Source: Diphasiastrum complanatum
Taxonomy: Eukaryota > Streptophyta > Lycopodiopsida > Lycopodiales > Lycopodiaceae
NCBI GenBank assembly: GCA_029204225.1
Contig: CM055093.1
Location: 4,308,056 to 4,372,055 of the forward strand
Length of the DNA: 64,000 nucleotides
Reading direction: 5' to 3'
Each line of letters begins with the position of its first letter. Positions within the stretch are counted from its first letter, which is position 1. Under the pieces are notes generated by a model. The model saw nothing but the letters and a program-made list of their open reading frames with translations, was not told the DNA's origin and did not search any database. Of the stretch, positions 35,163-47,830 are shown in pieces. Made by a program: the position numbers and the translations under genes.

Positions 35163-35802
35163 CTACTTGTCTTTGACAAAGAGGGCTTTGTCACTTCCAC
35201 CATGTTCAAGTTTGTTCATCCTGGAGAGTTTATAGCTTTGTCTAGATTCTTCAGAAATAAGAATTCCTTGGAGAGTTTCTAGATTAGGTAACTCCTCCTT
35301 AATAGCAAAAGACTGAACAAGATTATCATAGTCATCTCTCAATTCATTCAGTATGACTTGAACTAGCTCAACTTGGTTAATGGTAACACCAACACAGGAA
35401 AGCTCTCTATGTAAATCTTTAACTCTTAGAACATAGTTAGATGCACTCTCTTCACTTCTTTGAGAACTTTGAAAAATCTGATTCCTAAGAGTGAGTATTC
35501 TAGAAGTATTCATAGATGGTCTTTAGTGCATCCCAAGCTTCTTTGGCTGTAGTGCAAGATCCTATCTCTCTCAAAATTTCATTAGATACATTCATCTTAA
35601 TGAAATGTAGAGCCATTCTAGCTCTCTTCTTATATTTAGGAATTTCAACTTGTGCTTGAGGCTCCTCCTTAACACCAAGCACAATATCCATGACATCCTG
35701 GAGAATCAAAACAAACGCCATTCTTAACTTCCAAATTGAGTAATTAGAAGTGTTTAGTCTTTCACTGGCTTCTAGAAGATATCCTCCTTGAGATGCCATC
35801 AT
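35163..35802 (-). pseudogene. Copia family A Gag
   Basis: Two overlapping frames join at 35500-35513. The upstream frame starts MMASQGGYLLEASERLNTSN at 35802, about 755 bp downstream of the PBS, and carries YSIWKLRMAFVLILQDVMD. The second has RNQIFQSSQRSEESASNYVL, DLHRELSCVGVTINQVELV and NLVQSFAIKEELPNLETL, then stops at 35163 just before the zinc knuckle. One frameshift separates an otherwise complete Gag capsid region. Confidence 0.9.
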
Positions 35803-36569
35803 AATGAAGACTTCTTAGTTATAGGATTGAAATATGTTTGAGCTTGTTCCTATCAGACTTAGAGTTGCTGCTCTCTTTCACTATAGGTATTTTCAAGTTT
35901 GAACTACCTTCCTATGTGAAACACTTGCAACTATAAATGAGATGAATCTCAAATATTTAACAAGACAAGTTATCTAGATCAGACACAAAAAGTGGTTTGA
36001 GACACTTTGGCTGGTTTGAATCCTACTTTTGGCACGTGTGAAATGCTTCAAAAGAAAACACTATTGACACTCAGAAGGCTCAAAGGGTGTTCAAATACTT
36101 CAAACTCAGTCTTGATCTACAGTTTCTTGTGTTGGATGCTCAAAACAATGGATTCAGAACAAAGTATAATTGAATCAAATCAAAATGTTGTCACTCGGAT
36201 TTTGGACCTATCCCTATTCTCTTTAAGAGCTTATAACTCTTGCTAGACACATCATATTGATTTGGTTTTAATTTCTATGGAAAGTACAGATCAAATGCTT
36301 TCCATCAAGCTATAACACTGCTATCTTTGGATCTATAAGTAAGGAGAACAAAGGGATTGAAAAACTCAGATTTTCACACGTGCGGAATTCCAGAATTCCG
36401 TACTTCCGCAATTCAGGTCTAAAAATTCAGTTCAAGTCCGATTTGATCCAAATACACTTCAGAGAAAGGTTAGAAAAGGTGCAAAACTGTTTTTTTGCTC
36501 GATTTAGCTCTCAGTTTCTTGTATAATCAGAGTTGTTAGCATGCAAAGCTTAATGAGGCTTTGATACCA

Positions 36570-37350
36570 TGACAAAATTTCCAGAATTCACACGTGTGGG
36601 GAATGTCCACAAGAGTGACTGACCTTAATTAAGCTTTGTGACTGGCACCATAACCTGATTCTAGATTGGTCAACAAAATCTAGTTCAGAGAAAATGGCTA
36701 ATCCACAATCTAGCATGCTAATCAACAGAATATAATAGCAATGATCAAAGAATGAAAAAATACAAGATTTCAATGTATGAGCATTAGCCTCAACACGAGT
36801 TAGAGAGAGAGAGAGAGAGAGAGAGCTAGAGAGATAACAAGCAATATCTGTTAAAATCCAAAAGACATGAGATAGCTACAGAACTTTGGTTCTTCATTAT
36901 CAATTGTGTGGAGAGCTACACATATTTATGGAGATTGAGGAGCTCGAGGTAGAACCATATCTAAAGTGACATCTAGAGTCTATGTGACATTTGTCACTTG
37001 TCATGCATGAAATTCTACCAACTTTTTACAAGTGTACTAGTTCTAACTAGAAATGTCCAAATCATCATGCATGTGTCCGATAAACTTTGTGCATGCCTTG
37101 CATGTCACTATGGATCACTTACAATCAATGCATGTGAGTTGCCACGAGTTTCTACAAGCATAATCATGCTAATTCTATGTCTACAAACTATATGCAAGTT
37201 GCATTTATCAAACTAGACAATACATAACCATGTAGCTCGAGTTCTATGTAGGCCAAACTTGGCATTTTGCATTAATGAGCTACATACTTGCATGGTACAA
37301 CATTTGTAGCAAGCCAAGAAATCAATATGGATTGTTTTTCAATTTTAACA
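36570..37350 (-). repeat. 5' LTR of family A copia
   Basis: Starts at 37350 with TGTTAAAATTGAAAAAC and ends ...ATTTTGTCA at 36570, followed at once by the PBS TGGTATCAAAGCC (36569-36557). CACACGTGTG is at 36589-36598, and the GA tract is slightly longer than in the 3' copy. Confidence 0.95.
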
Positions 37351-37483
37351 CATGGGATATGATCTTCTTGCCTAGATCTGACCTTTGTTAACATTCCAAA
37401 TAGTCTATCACTAGATCATTGCTAATAAATAGCAGAAAAACAATTACGTAACAAACTATTCAAATACAAAAATGTACCATTCT

Positions 37484-38818
37484 TCAATTTACTTGAAAAT
37501 CATAGTTTTGAGGAATGTCAAATTGTAGCATTGTAAGTTTTGATTGTATATATTTCAGACTCCAGTCCTCCTCCACTTTAATTGTCGCAACAACAATCCC
37601 ATTTGGCTTCACCTCTATTTGCACTTGCTCACTATGGTTCATTGTAAAGTCTTGATCTAATGCCTTCCATTCATTATCAACTCTAATCCATCTTCTATAA
37701 TAAAACATAAAGGAAAGCATTTGTTTTTCTATATGATATTGAAATATCAGGGATGATTTCTTAGCTCTACATTGAATGCTGCCATCAGTTTTCACATCCC
37801 AATGATCATCAAGGAGTTCTGAAATCATTTCATCATTTAAATCCTTAGCAATGAACATTGTAGCTGTTTTACGAACATTACATCTTGCAAAAAAATCTAC
37901 AAAAATTGCAAAAGGCCAAAACCAGTAGTCTATTGGTTTTTGAACCTGTGCCACATTTTATGCAGTTTTGAATGTCCATAAAAAACCTTGATTTAAAACT
38001 TTTTGCAATGGTAGACTCGGGGGGAACCCATTCCTCACTCAAAAAATGCGATAGAGGTAGAGTTTCTAGTCTGACATTCAAACCATTTTTGCATGGTATG
38101 TAAAGAGAATCATAAAAAAAAAAATGCCAGAATCCAAAAGTGACTTTAAAGGACAATGCTTATACTGGAGTAAACCGATATCAGAATGAATGACGTCTAT
38201 GTGCCTGCAAGAGATTGTATTGGTTGTCATTCGCTATGCTTGATGGGATACAAATCTGCAAAAGACAATATAACACTTTAACACAAATATCACAATAATG
38301 AATGTGGATAATTAACATAGAAAAACCAGCATAAGTTGCATCACATACAATTGCATTTGAGTCAATCTGTGGCATTGACATCCACCACCATAACTTCATT
38401 GTGCATATACACATGTTGAATCAAGAGTTCTGAAATGAATTGAACTCTCTTTGAAACTTTGAACTCTAAAATTCTTCCTTTCCAAAAGTTTCTGTAATTC
38501 ATATTTGATCTCTTTCTTTTGCGGAATGCACCTTTTGATGAGGGATGCGTCACAACCCATTGAAACTTTCTGTATGTGCATGGTATCCATAACCCTTTAG
38601 AATTCTTTCATTTTGGACAGTTACCGAATTAATCGCACTACATGGTCTTCGATTGCAAGCGGCCATTGCACATGCATAACAGTGCAAGATACAAAACAAT
38701 TGATAATGTACATTGAAAATAAACTCTCTTTAAACCATTCATGCAAGTTAGTTAAACTACAATTAGTCAAACCATTTTGTTTTCTTGACTCAGGCAGTCT
38801 TTTGTCGACGAGCAACAA
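37484..38818 (-). pseudogene. Unrecognised multi-exon gene remnant
   Basis: Protein-like minus-strand blocks occur in changing frames. 38818-38621 has RLPESRKQNGLTNCSLTNL. 38590-38396 has GCDASLIKRCIPQKKEIKY and RTLDSTCVYAQ. Near 38380 is SNAIVCDATYAGFSM. 38156-37880 has YIPCKNGLNVRLETLPLSHF. 37954-37484 is the longest (156 codons: KDLNDEMISELLDDHWDVKT, FMFYYRRWIRVDNEWKALDQ, LQFDIPQNYDFQVN, then stop). Possible acceptors (ttttgcag) near 38260 suggest introns. I recognise no family. It converges on the H3/Ulp1-like locus, and the family A copia element sits between the two 3' ends. Confidence 0.45.
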
Positions 38819-38861
38819 TGTACAGTTAGAATAATAAGTGCGAGGGCACTAGCTTCCTGCA

Positions 38862-39223
38862 TGTATAAGCCCGACCCAATGAGCACATTGCTAGTTGTTT
38901 CAAGTTGTTCCATAGAGACTTGTGCCCTAGGTGTAAATAAAATAAGTTAAAGGCCAAAGTCTAAGTTACAAACTCAAGTTGCAAATAAGAAATCTAATTT
39001 GGTCAAAGTAAGACTCGTATGATTCATCTGACTTGCTTTGTGCTTTCTTTTAACCATTAAATCAAGTTTGTGTTTGTTTGAAGGGCTTGGATTATAATCC
39101 TTGCCCATGAAGTGTGGCCAATCAAAGTGAAGGAGGCTCACCTTGGGAATCTATAAAAGGGAGCCATTTCCTTTGTATTGTATCTCTATTCTGATTCTAA
39201 TAACACTCTGCTAGTTTCACTCA

Positions 39224-39228
<5 letters not shown>
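38862..39228 (+). promoter_or_regulatory. LTR-like promoter region with TATA box
   Basis: 'ctataaaaggg' (39151-39161) is a strong TATA box, followed by 'tttgtattgtatctctattctg' and a TC array about 75 bases on. A possible LTR start is TGTATAAGCCCGACC at 38861; a similar 'tgtataagcccaagtcacgagc' appears near 63879. A copia RNase H tail at 39721-39905 is on the same strand. Probably a retrotransposon LTR or leader, but no second copy confirms this. Confidence 0.45.

Positions 39229-39316
<88 letters not shown>
39229..39316. repeat. (TC)n microsatellite, ~88 bp
   Basis: Pure TC array in the presumed transcribed leader downstream of the 39151 TATA box. A shorter CT-rich spacer follows each of the two hairpins next to it. 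Confidence 0.95.
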
Positions 39317-39318
<2 letters not shown>

Positions 39319-39320
<2 letters not shown>

Positions 39321-39480
39321 TTGGTTAGGACCGAATAGCTTTGGGAAGGTGCTTGAGCCACCAAAGCCTTTCCTAGCCAAGGCATTCTCTCTCTCCTCTC
39401 TTTCTCTCTCCCCTGCCTAGGTTGGGTGTGAATAGCTTTGAGAAGGTGCTCGATCCCCCAAAGCCTCTCTCGACCTAGGC
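39319..39480 (+). other. Two tandem stem-loop units with covarying stems
   Basis: Unit 1, 39319-39382: outer 12-bp stem CCTTGGTTAGGA/TCCTAGCCAAGG with one G-U pair, inner 7-bp stem GCTTTGG/CCAAAGC. Unit 2, 39415-39480: outer stem GCCTAGGTTG/CGACCTAGGC, inner stem GCTTTG/CAAAGC. The units are 96 bases apart, share 'gaatagctttg[g/a]gaaggtgct', and differ by paired changes that keep the stem (T322-A379 versus A419-T476; A327-T374 versus G424-C471; add 39,000). They look like a folded RNA leader element. Confidence 0.55.
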
Positions 39481-39720
39481 GTTCTCTCTCTCCCTCCCTC
39501 TACTCTCTCTCTCTCTCTCCTCTCCTCTTTTCATGCTATGCAGATGAAGGCGAGGTTGCCGCTCCCAGCGACGAACCTCTATACTATGAAGACGACACAA
39601 CATGCATGCAACAAACTAGTGGTTTGGCTAAAACAACTGCTATCAAATGTCAGTTTAATATAGAAAAGTCTAACAATTAGGTTATGAGAAACTTGAGTTG
39701 TATAGCTTTCACTTTGAACC

Positions 39721-39905
39721 CATATTCCATTCTAAAGGCAAGCACATCGAAATCAAATATCATTATGTCAAAGACAAAGTGTTTCACAGAAGAGTCAAGC
39801 TAGAACACTACAAGACATAATACATAAGAGTAATATTTTTACCCATGCACTGGCAAAGGACAAACAAAAAAGATTTTATACTCAATTAAATCTTAATTGT
39901 CAAAT
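39721..39905 (+). pseudogene. Copia RNase H C-terminal relic
   Basis: The plus strand reads SKGKHIEIKYHYVKDKVFHR, RVKLEHYKT, a stop, then FTHALAKDKQKRFYTQLNL. This is the end of copia polyproteins (compare ARSKHIEIQYHFVRERV and FTKALGKDLFMKHR in the element at 17.8 kb). No upstream pol survives. Confidence 0.75.
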
Positions 39906-40221
39906 AATCAATGTGAATCTAGAATTCGATTGTAGAAGCCAAAAGTTAGCTTTTAGATCCGTATGTAAGTTTTAAAAAAATAGATCGACCTACTTCTAGA
40001 GTCTACATCAAGCTAGTACTTGTACCTATCTTTGACTAATAAGTAGGTAGGTGAAGTATATGTGGCATGCGAGTGAGTAGGATATTTGCATAGGATAGGT
40101 GAAAATAGTTGAAAAAATAATAAAAGCTATAAATACTAGGAACAACCATTGGTTTTGTTACATTAATGATGTCTGATTGTAGTTAAAGATTATCAAAAAG
40201 AAGAATGTTAGTTATACTTGT
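39906..40221. other. Unclassified spacer
   Basis: No gene or domain seen. A TATA-like 'gctataaatactagg' lies near 40128. It may be the remaining LTR of the copia relic at 39721. Confidence 0.35.
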
Positions 40222-41453
40222 TGTGAAGGATTTCAGATCATTCAAGATCCAATTGTCCCTGATTTTTGGTTACAATACCAACATTCCTAACAATGTAGAA
40301 AAATCAACATCTACATACAAAATGAGATGCAAACTCTAAGAGATACTGATCAAACATGAACCAAAACATAAAATATGGTTTTTTTTCCATACAATTATAG
40401 TACCCTACTATATTTCACACGTGTGAAACAGGAAATAACTAAATATGAGCATTCTACACACAAGATTGCAAGATATCATCAAGAGAGTGCACCAATGAGC
40501 AGTAGAACCCAAAGAGAACCATGTATAATGAGTTTCCTCCTTCTATAACAGGTCCAAACCCTATTCGGCCAATTGGCTTTCTCTCCAAAATAAAAACCCT
40601 ACTATTTTTGGGTCTAGATTCAATGTACCCAAAGTTCAAATTTGAATCTCTCTCAAACTTGACTACCAACTTTCCCACACTTTTACAAAGTGTTTATTGA
40701 ATGTATTTTAAACTAATATAACTTCAAAAAGTTTATCTCTAACTAGTTTTGGCATAGTTTTAACCATACTACTTTGATCCAACTTTAGAATGATCTCCAT
40801 CCTAAGTATAGATCTCCTTTCTAAGGTTCAAAAGTATCTTTCATAATTGATATAGAGAATAGTGTCCAAATTGGATGCTTCACTATTTCTTACATCAATT
40901 TTGCATGTCAAGATGTAACTAGAATATGACAAACCAAATAGAATGTGAGTGAAATGATTCCTCCATGTTTCAAACTTTGAACTCTTTGGAAAATTATAGA
41001 AACCAAACAATAAATGTGAGTGATGACCATTTGCTTGCTTGTCTCCTCCAACTTTGTCGTTTCTTGATATGTCTTCACCATAAAACTCCATGAATGAGCC
41101 TCCATCTCCATCTCGCCACAAGATATCATCAATGCTTGATGACTTGGCCATGAATAAGTGATATAATAAACCTCCAATAGCTTCATTTCCATCAACAAAA
41201 CCAGCCAATAATGCTAGTACAACTCCAACAATAAGATATTGCAAGACAATATAGCAAGTTTGTCCATATCTTGATAATTTGCACACATTCACATGAAATA
41301 GCTCAAACATGAGATAGAACAAGTAAAGTAAACCTGAACAACACTTCATTGCTGCTCCTTTGACCTTAATTGAGTTTAAATACTCCTGCAAAAATAGATC
41401 CATAACATCTTTGCCAAATAACCTTCCTTTGATGCTTTTGACTAGCTCCAAAC
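40222..41453 (-). mobile_element. Family B copia fragment: LTR plus module X
   Basis: The family B LTR (40222-40746; minus-strand end ATCCTTCACA at 40222) has CACACGTGTG at 40426-40435. It is directly preceded, in element orientation, by a second copy of module X (41453-about 40780). The RNase H that lies between X and the 3' LTR in the 17.5-20.8 kb copy is absent. The right end joins a plus-strand copia fragment near 41454. Confidence 0.75.
40828..41451 (-). other. Module X, second copy
   Basis: A 207-codon open frame parallels module X of the 18.4-19.5 kb element: MDLFLQEYLNSIKVKGAAMK, LYLFYLMFELFHVNVCKLSR, DGNEAIGG, KIDVRNSEASNLDTILYINY. Relative to that copy about 55-60 codons are missing in frame after MAKSSS. 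Aligned DNA is about 85-88% identical by eye. No domain is recognised. Confidence 0.6.
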
Positions 41454-42875
41454 TTTCTTATATGTGTTGTAATAATCTAGTTGATGGACTGAATTTCCCT
41501 TCTTCATTAGATAGGAAATCTTTCTTTTGTGAATCGTGCATCTATGGAAAGCACTCTAGAAGCAAGTTTCCAAAATCACATTCCATCAAAACAAAGCATG
41601 CATTGGATCTTGTACATAGCAATCTTTGTGGTCCAATGCCAACTGCGTCCTTAGGAGATGCAATCTATTTTATTACTTTCATAGATGATTATTCTAGATG
41701 GTCTACAGTCATGTTCATTAAGCACAAATCTGAAGCCTTTGAATGCTTCAAGAGATTCAAGGCCATGGCTGAGACACAAATGTCTACAAAAGTGAAGACA
41801 CTCCGAATTGATGGTGGCGGCGAATACATCTTTAACGAGAGTCTGACTAGATGGCCGAACATAGTATTAGAAGACAGTTCACCACTTCCTATTCACCTCA
41901 ACAGAACGGGATTGTAGAAAGGAAGAATCAAACTCTTCTCAACTTAGCCAGATCCATGCTACATCAAGCACACCTACCTGTGAAGTTCTTGGTAGAAGCT
42001 ACTTCCACATCCTATTACGTGAGAACAGATCCAACACCAAAGCCGTCAACAATAAAACTCCTTATGAAGTTTGGCATGGGCACAAGCCTAGTGTCAGCCA
42101 TTTAAAAATCTTTGGTTGTATATGTTTTGTTCACATTCCTAAACAGCTTAGAAAGAAGCTGGATTGTAGGACAAGTCAATGTATTTTCATTGGCTATATT
42201 TTTTGATGAACATAAAGCTTATAAGGTTTATGATCCATCCACCAATGCAGTATTTGCCTCTAGGGATGTAATATTTCAAGAACATACATACTATGATTTC
42301 AAACAACCATCGATAAACGATGCTATATCATTTCATCCTCTTTTACGTAGCATGGATTCTTCCAACGTTGATGTTCCTTCTATAGAATCTGTAGCTACAG
42401 CTATAGAAGCCGAGCAGCCGACAGTACCTGTCATCAGACCAGTCCAAGCTAGCTCGAACAGATCTGGAGAAATTCAAGAAGAAGCATCATCACATCCTGT
42501 TGTCAAACGTCCGTAGATCCTCACGAACTCGAACAATTCCTGAGAAGTATACACCTCAATCATTCTGGACTTCATCAGAAGAACCAGAGAGCCTAGCCGA
42601 AGCAATTAACTCCAAGGATGCTGTGAAGTAGCAAGAAGCTATGAAGAGCGAGTACAACTCACTTTTGACGAATCAGACCTGGACACTGGTCGACTTCCCC
42701 ACTCATAAGAGAGTTATTGACAACAAGTGGATTGTTAAGAAGAAGATCAACTCTGATGGTTCCATTGCTAAATGGAAAGCATGACTGGTGGCTAAAAGAT
42801 TCACTCAAGTCCAAGGAGTGGATTATCAAGAAATTTTCAGTCCTGTCATCAAGATGCAATCAATCATGCAAACGG
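41454..42875 (+). pseudogene. Copia integrase-RT fragment
   Basis: Begins in the integrase zinc domain (FFCESCIYGKHSRSKFPKSH), continues with LDLVHSNLCGPMPTASLGD, YFITFIDDYSRWSTVMFI, LRIDGGGEYIF, FTTSYSPQQNGIVERKN and the integrase C-terminus (KAYKVYDPSTNAVFASRDVI). After frame breaks it reads early RT: TWTLVDFPTHKRVIDNKWIV, LVAKRFTQVQGVDYQEIFSP. At least five frame changes or stops. Both ends are abrupt. It is opposite in strand to the family B fragment on its left. Confidence 0.9.
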
Positions 42876-42879
42876 CTGC

Positions 42880-43626
42880 GATGAACCTGCTGGTTGTATA
42901 TAAGGGCTAATCACTTTCATAAAAAGTTTTGTTCCCCCAAGATCGTGTTTGCAATATCACAACTTCATTGAGTTTCAAAAAATATATCCTCCTCTAGAGC
43001 AATACGTTTTTTCTAAGGTAGTGACAAGTATTCTTGCTGGAAATGACTTGCGTGCGACAGGATTGTTGGAGTATGACAAGAATGACATGGTAATATTCAT
43101 TTTCTTATTCCATCATAATCATATTTAGCAATGTACTAAAGTAAGATTCATCTAAAAATTAAAATGACTACAAAATTTTGTATTTATGTTGCAGGATGCA
43201 ATTGAAGTTGACGATTTTGCTACGAGAAGAGGAGGTGCCCAAAATGTTGTTGGGCAAAAGGATTCAGCATTGTGCCATTACCTTAAATACTTTGTACATA
43301 ATGAAATTTGTATTCAACATGATAACTTTTATTCACAAGCAGGAACTGTAGTAATGGCAATAAAGGCATTGTCTTATTTTTGTGACGGACATAGATATCC
43401 CAGTAGTACATACACAATCATTTTTGTCAAGAGGGATACAGCTATAAAAATATTGGATTATGTTTCTAAAAATGTACCCAAATGATCATTTGCTTTCGCA
43501 ATGTACACAAGTTACAAAGAGTTGAGCAAAAGAAGATCGATTGAGCATCTGGATCCATATGAGAGGAGACAATTTCTTCATGACCATATGGCTCAACTGA
43601 CCTTTGATACCAATCAGGAGATGTAA
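42880..43626 (+). pseudogene. Unrecognised intron-bearing gene fragment
   Basis: Exon-like frame to 43089 (EFQKIYPPLEQYVFSKVVTS, GNDLRATGLLEYDKNDM), donor ATG|GTAATA, a 105-bp intron, acceptor TTGCAG|GATGCA at 43195, then a frame to TAA 43626 (YLKYFVHNEICIQHDNFYSQ; SIEHLDPYERRQFLHDHMAQ). One TGA at 43483-43485 interrupts it and could be a mutated CGA. Splice phases agree. It joins copia sequence near 42876, so the 5' part is lost. No family recognised. Confidence 0.5.
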
Positions 43627-45461
<1,835 letters not shown>

Positions 45462-46690
45462 TCTAGGATTAGGTGAAACCTATTTTGGGTTCTATGTCTG
45501 CTCATCTAATACCTGCAGGAATCACAACTTAGACAGCCAAATTATTTGAAGAACAACTACATTGGGCTTTCGGCTGATCTCCAACAAAGGGAAACCAATT
45601 CTATTATTCTCTATGTTTGAATGTTAAGTTCAGCCATTTGAGGTTCATTGAAGATTTGGCCATATTCAAGAACTTCCACGAATTAGCATTTAGAACACTG
45701 TCTTTTTTCGACAGTTTGTAGAATTACACTAAGTGTTGCGATAGTCTGCAGAAATACTCTAACAGTCAACAGCTTCGGCTTTTTTGCATTTCCCCGAAAT
45801 GCCACACTTTAGCATAGTTCAAAAGTTTAATTGTTTTCTACACCTTTGGTTTTTTCGCATTTTGCGAAAAAATGCGAAGAGAGAGAGAGAGAAAAAACCC
45901 GAAGGTTGTCTATTTTCAAAGAGGAACGTTCCTAGACACTTCCCAAAAATGCGAAGTGAGAGAATTTGTAACGTCCTCGTTCGCGTCAACATTCCCTATA
46001 TGTGCGCATTGTACAGTTGTCATCATAAGCCAAATACTTCCAAGTATAACGGCTTGCCTAATTAGATGACAAACATTTATTGTAATTAATACATTGATGC
46101 AATCTATAAATGGATCATCGAAGCACACTCTACGTGACGCTCCATCCAAGAGACGAATGATTTTGAGTCTCCAAGTTACGCCGTCATTCTGGTTGTAACT
46201 TATTCGGTGTAATATAGCAATAATATGCTTTTCTATATCTGTATAACATAGATGAATGCTTATTGTGATTTGAATGCACTTTGCTTCTGTTTGATCATGC
46301 ATGTTTACTCACTCTGATCAGAACACGGATGTCTACGACTCCTCAGTTTTTGATCAGACGATGGCTTTCTTTGACGCTTGAGAAACTTGCGTTTTTCATC
46401 ATACTATCTATCTAAGTTTTTCAAAATTGAGCTTCTCATTGAATCTGATTTCTAGTAATACCTCAAACCATTTTTAATCTCTTCGGTGGACTGTACTCAT
46501 CCATTTGTTTTTGAGTATAAATTGACTTCTTTAAATCCTATTGGGCAGAGCGCTTGAGCTATGATTATAACTTAGCATTCACGTTCCTTTAGATTGTTCT
46601 TGCATGTAGCAGCCCATAATATCGGAAGAGTCATTCCTCAACTATTTCCTTCTCTCTTCTTCGTTCGTGTTCCACCGCCCTATCAGATTG

Positions 46691-46702
46691 GTATCAGAGC
46701 TT
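46691..46702 (+). other. Copia primer-binding site
   Basis: 'ttggtatcagagcttcg' contains TGGTATCAGAGC, matching the initiator-tRNA-Met complement used by plant copia elements. It follows 'gttccaccgccctatcaga' at the LTR end and precedes gag by about 50 bases. Confidence 0.85.
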
Positions 46703-46754
46703 CGTTCAAATAAATTGAGAGATTAAGTTTGTTCTATTTGTATTATTGTTAACA

Positions 46755-47215
46755 TGTCTCATATTGGTAACTCTTTGTCTTCATCATCCAACGAGGCTAA
46801 AATCATTGACAAGTTCAATGGTTCTAACTTCTACATCTGGAAGTTAAAACTCCGGATGATATTGATAAATAGAGATCTTTAGGATGTAGTAGAAAGTTTT
46901 GACCTGAAACCAGAAGATGGTGATCAAGCAAAGGCATGGAAGATCAAAGATCAAAAGGCCTTAGCATGTATCACACTCAATCTGGCCGACTCCCAAATAT
47001 CCCATGTTACCACATGCAAAACCTCTAAGGATGCACTGGATTTGTTATCAAGTCTATACAAGACTCAAGATGTAACCACTAGATTACACCTTAGAAGGAA
47101 GTTCTTCACACTTAACATGACTGATTCTACTGCCATGACTTCTCACATCAACAGCTTTAAGTCTCTTATGGATCAGTTATCAGTAGGATCAGGTCAAACC
47201 TATCATGGGTTCTAT
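46755..47215 (+). pseudogene. Copia Gag N-terminal fragment, family E
   Basis: From ATG 46755: MSHIGNSLSSSSNEAKIIDK, FNGSNFYIWKLKLRMILINR, a stop near 46878 (possibly from CAG), then AWKIKDQKALACITLNLADS, LLSSLYKTQDVTTRLHLRRK and ALTSHINSF-type sequence. This is the Gag start of copia elements. It switches into LTR-like repeat near 47190, so the capsid C-terminus and zinc knuckle are absent. Confidence 0.85.
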
Positions 47216-47830
47216 GTCTACTCATCTGATACCTGCAGGATTCACAACTTAGACAACCAAACTATTTAAAGAACGACTACATCGGGCTTCCAGCTTATCT
47301 CCAGCAAAGGGTAACCAATCCTATTATTCTCTATGTTCGAATGTTAAGTTCAACCATTTGAAGATTATTGAAGACTTGGCCATCTACAAGAACTTCCACG
47401 ACTTAGCATTTAGAACAAGTCTGTAGAAATACATTACTTTTTCGACAGTCTGCAGAATTACACTAAATGTCGCGACAGTCTACAGAAATACTCTAAGTGT
47501 TGGAACAGTCTACAGAAATGAACTATCTTTTTCAACAACTTCGGCTTTTTTGCATTTCCTCGAAATGCGACACTTTAGCATAGTTCAAAAGTTTAACTGT
47601 TTTCTACACCTTCAATTTTTTCGCATTTTGCGAAAAAATGTGAAGAGAGAGAAAAAACCCGAAGGATGTCTATTTTCAAAGAGGAACGTTCCTAGCCACT
47701 TCCCAAAAATGTGAAGTGAGAGAAAACCACTTCTCATAAAATGCGAAGTGAGAGAATTTGAAACGTCCTCATCTGCGTCAACATTCCCTATTCGTTGACC
47801 GTGTACGCATTGTATAGTTGTCATTTCCAC

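Larger units (their letters stand above)
31058..37355 (-). mobile_element. Nearly complete Ty1/copia element, family A, with CATGG target-site duplications
   Basis: The element proper is 31063-37350 (6,288 bp), read on the minus strand. LTRs are at 36570-37350 (781 bp) and 31063-31837 (775 bp), PBS TGGTATCAAAGCC at 36569-36557, and polypurine tract TTTTTAGGAGGAG just before the 3' LTR. CATGG flanks both ends (31058-31062, 37351-37355). Domain order gag, protease, integrase, RT, RNase H is copia-type. Several frame breaks show it is no longer autonomous. The LTRs differ by a few percent by eye, so the insertion is not recent. Confidence 0.95.
45462..47830 (+). mobile_element. Deleted copia element, family E
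   Basis: 5' LTR of about 1.2 kb (45462-46686), PBS (46691-46702), partial gag (46755-47190) and a truncated second LTR copy (47190-47830) directly repeating 45462-46060. Most of gag and all of pol are missing. The repeated part includes 'cacctt[t/c][g/a]...tttttcgcattttgcgaaaaaatg', a near-palindrome. An inverted fragment of the same LTR lies at 27728-28250. Confidence 0.75.
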
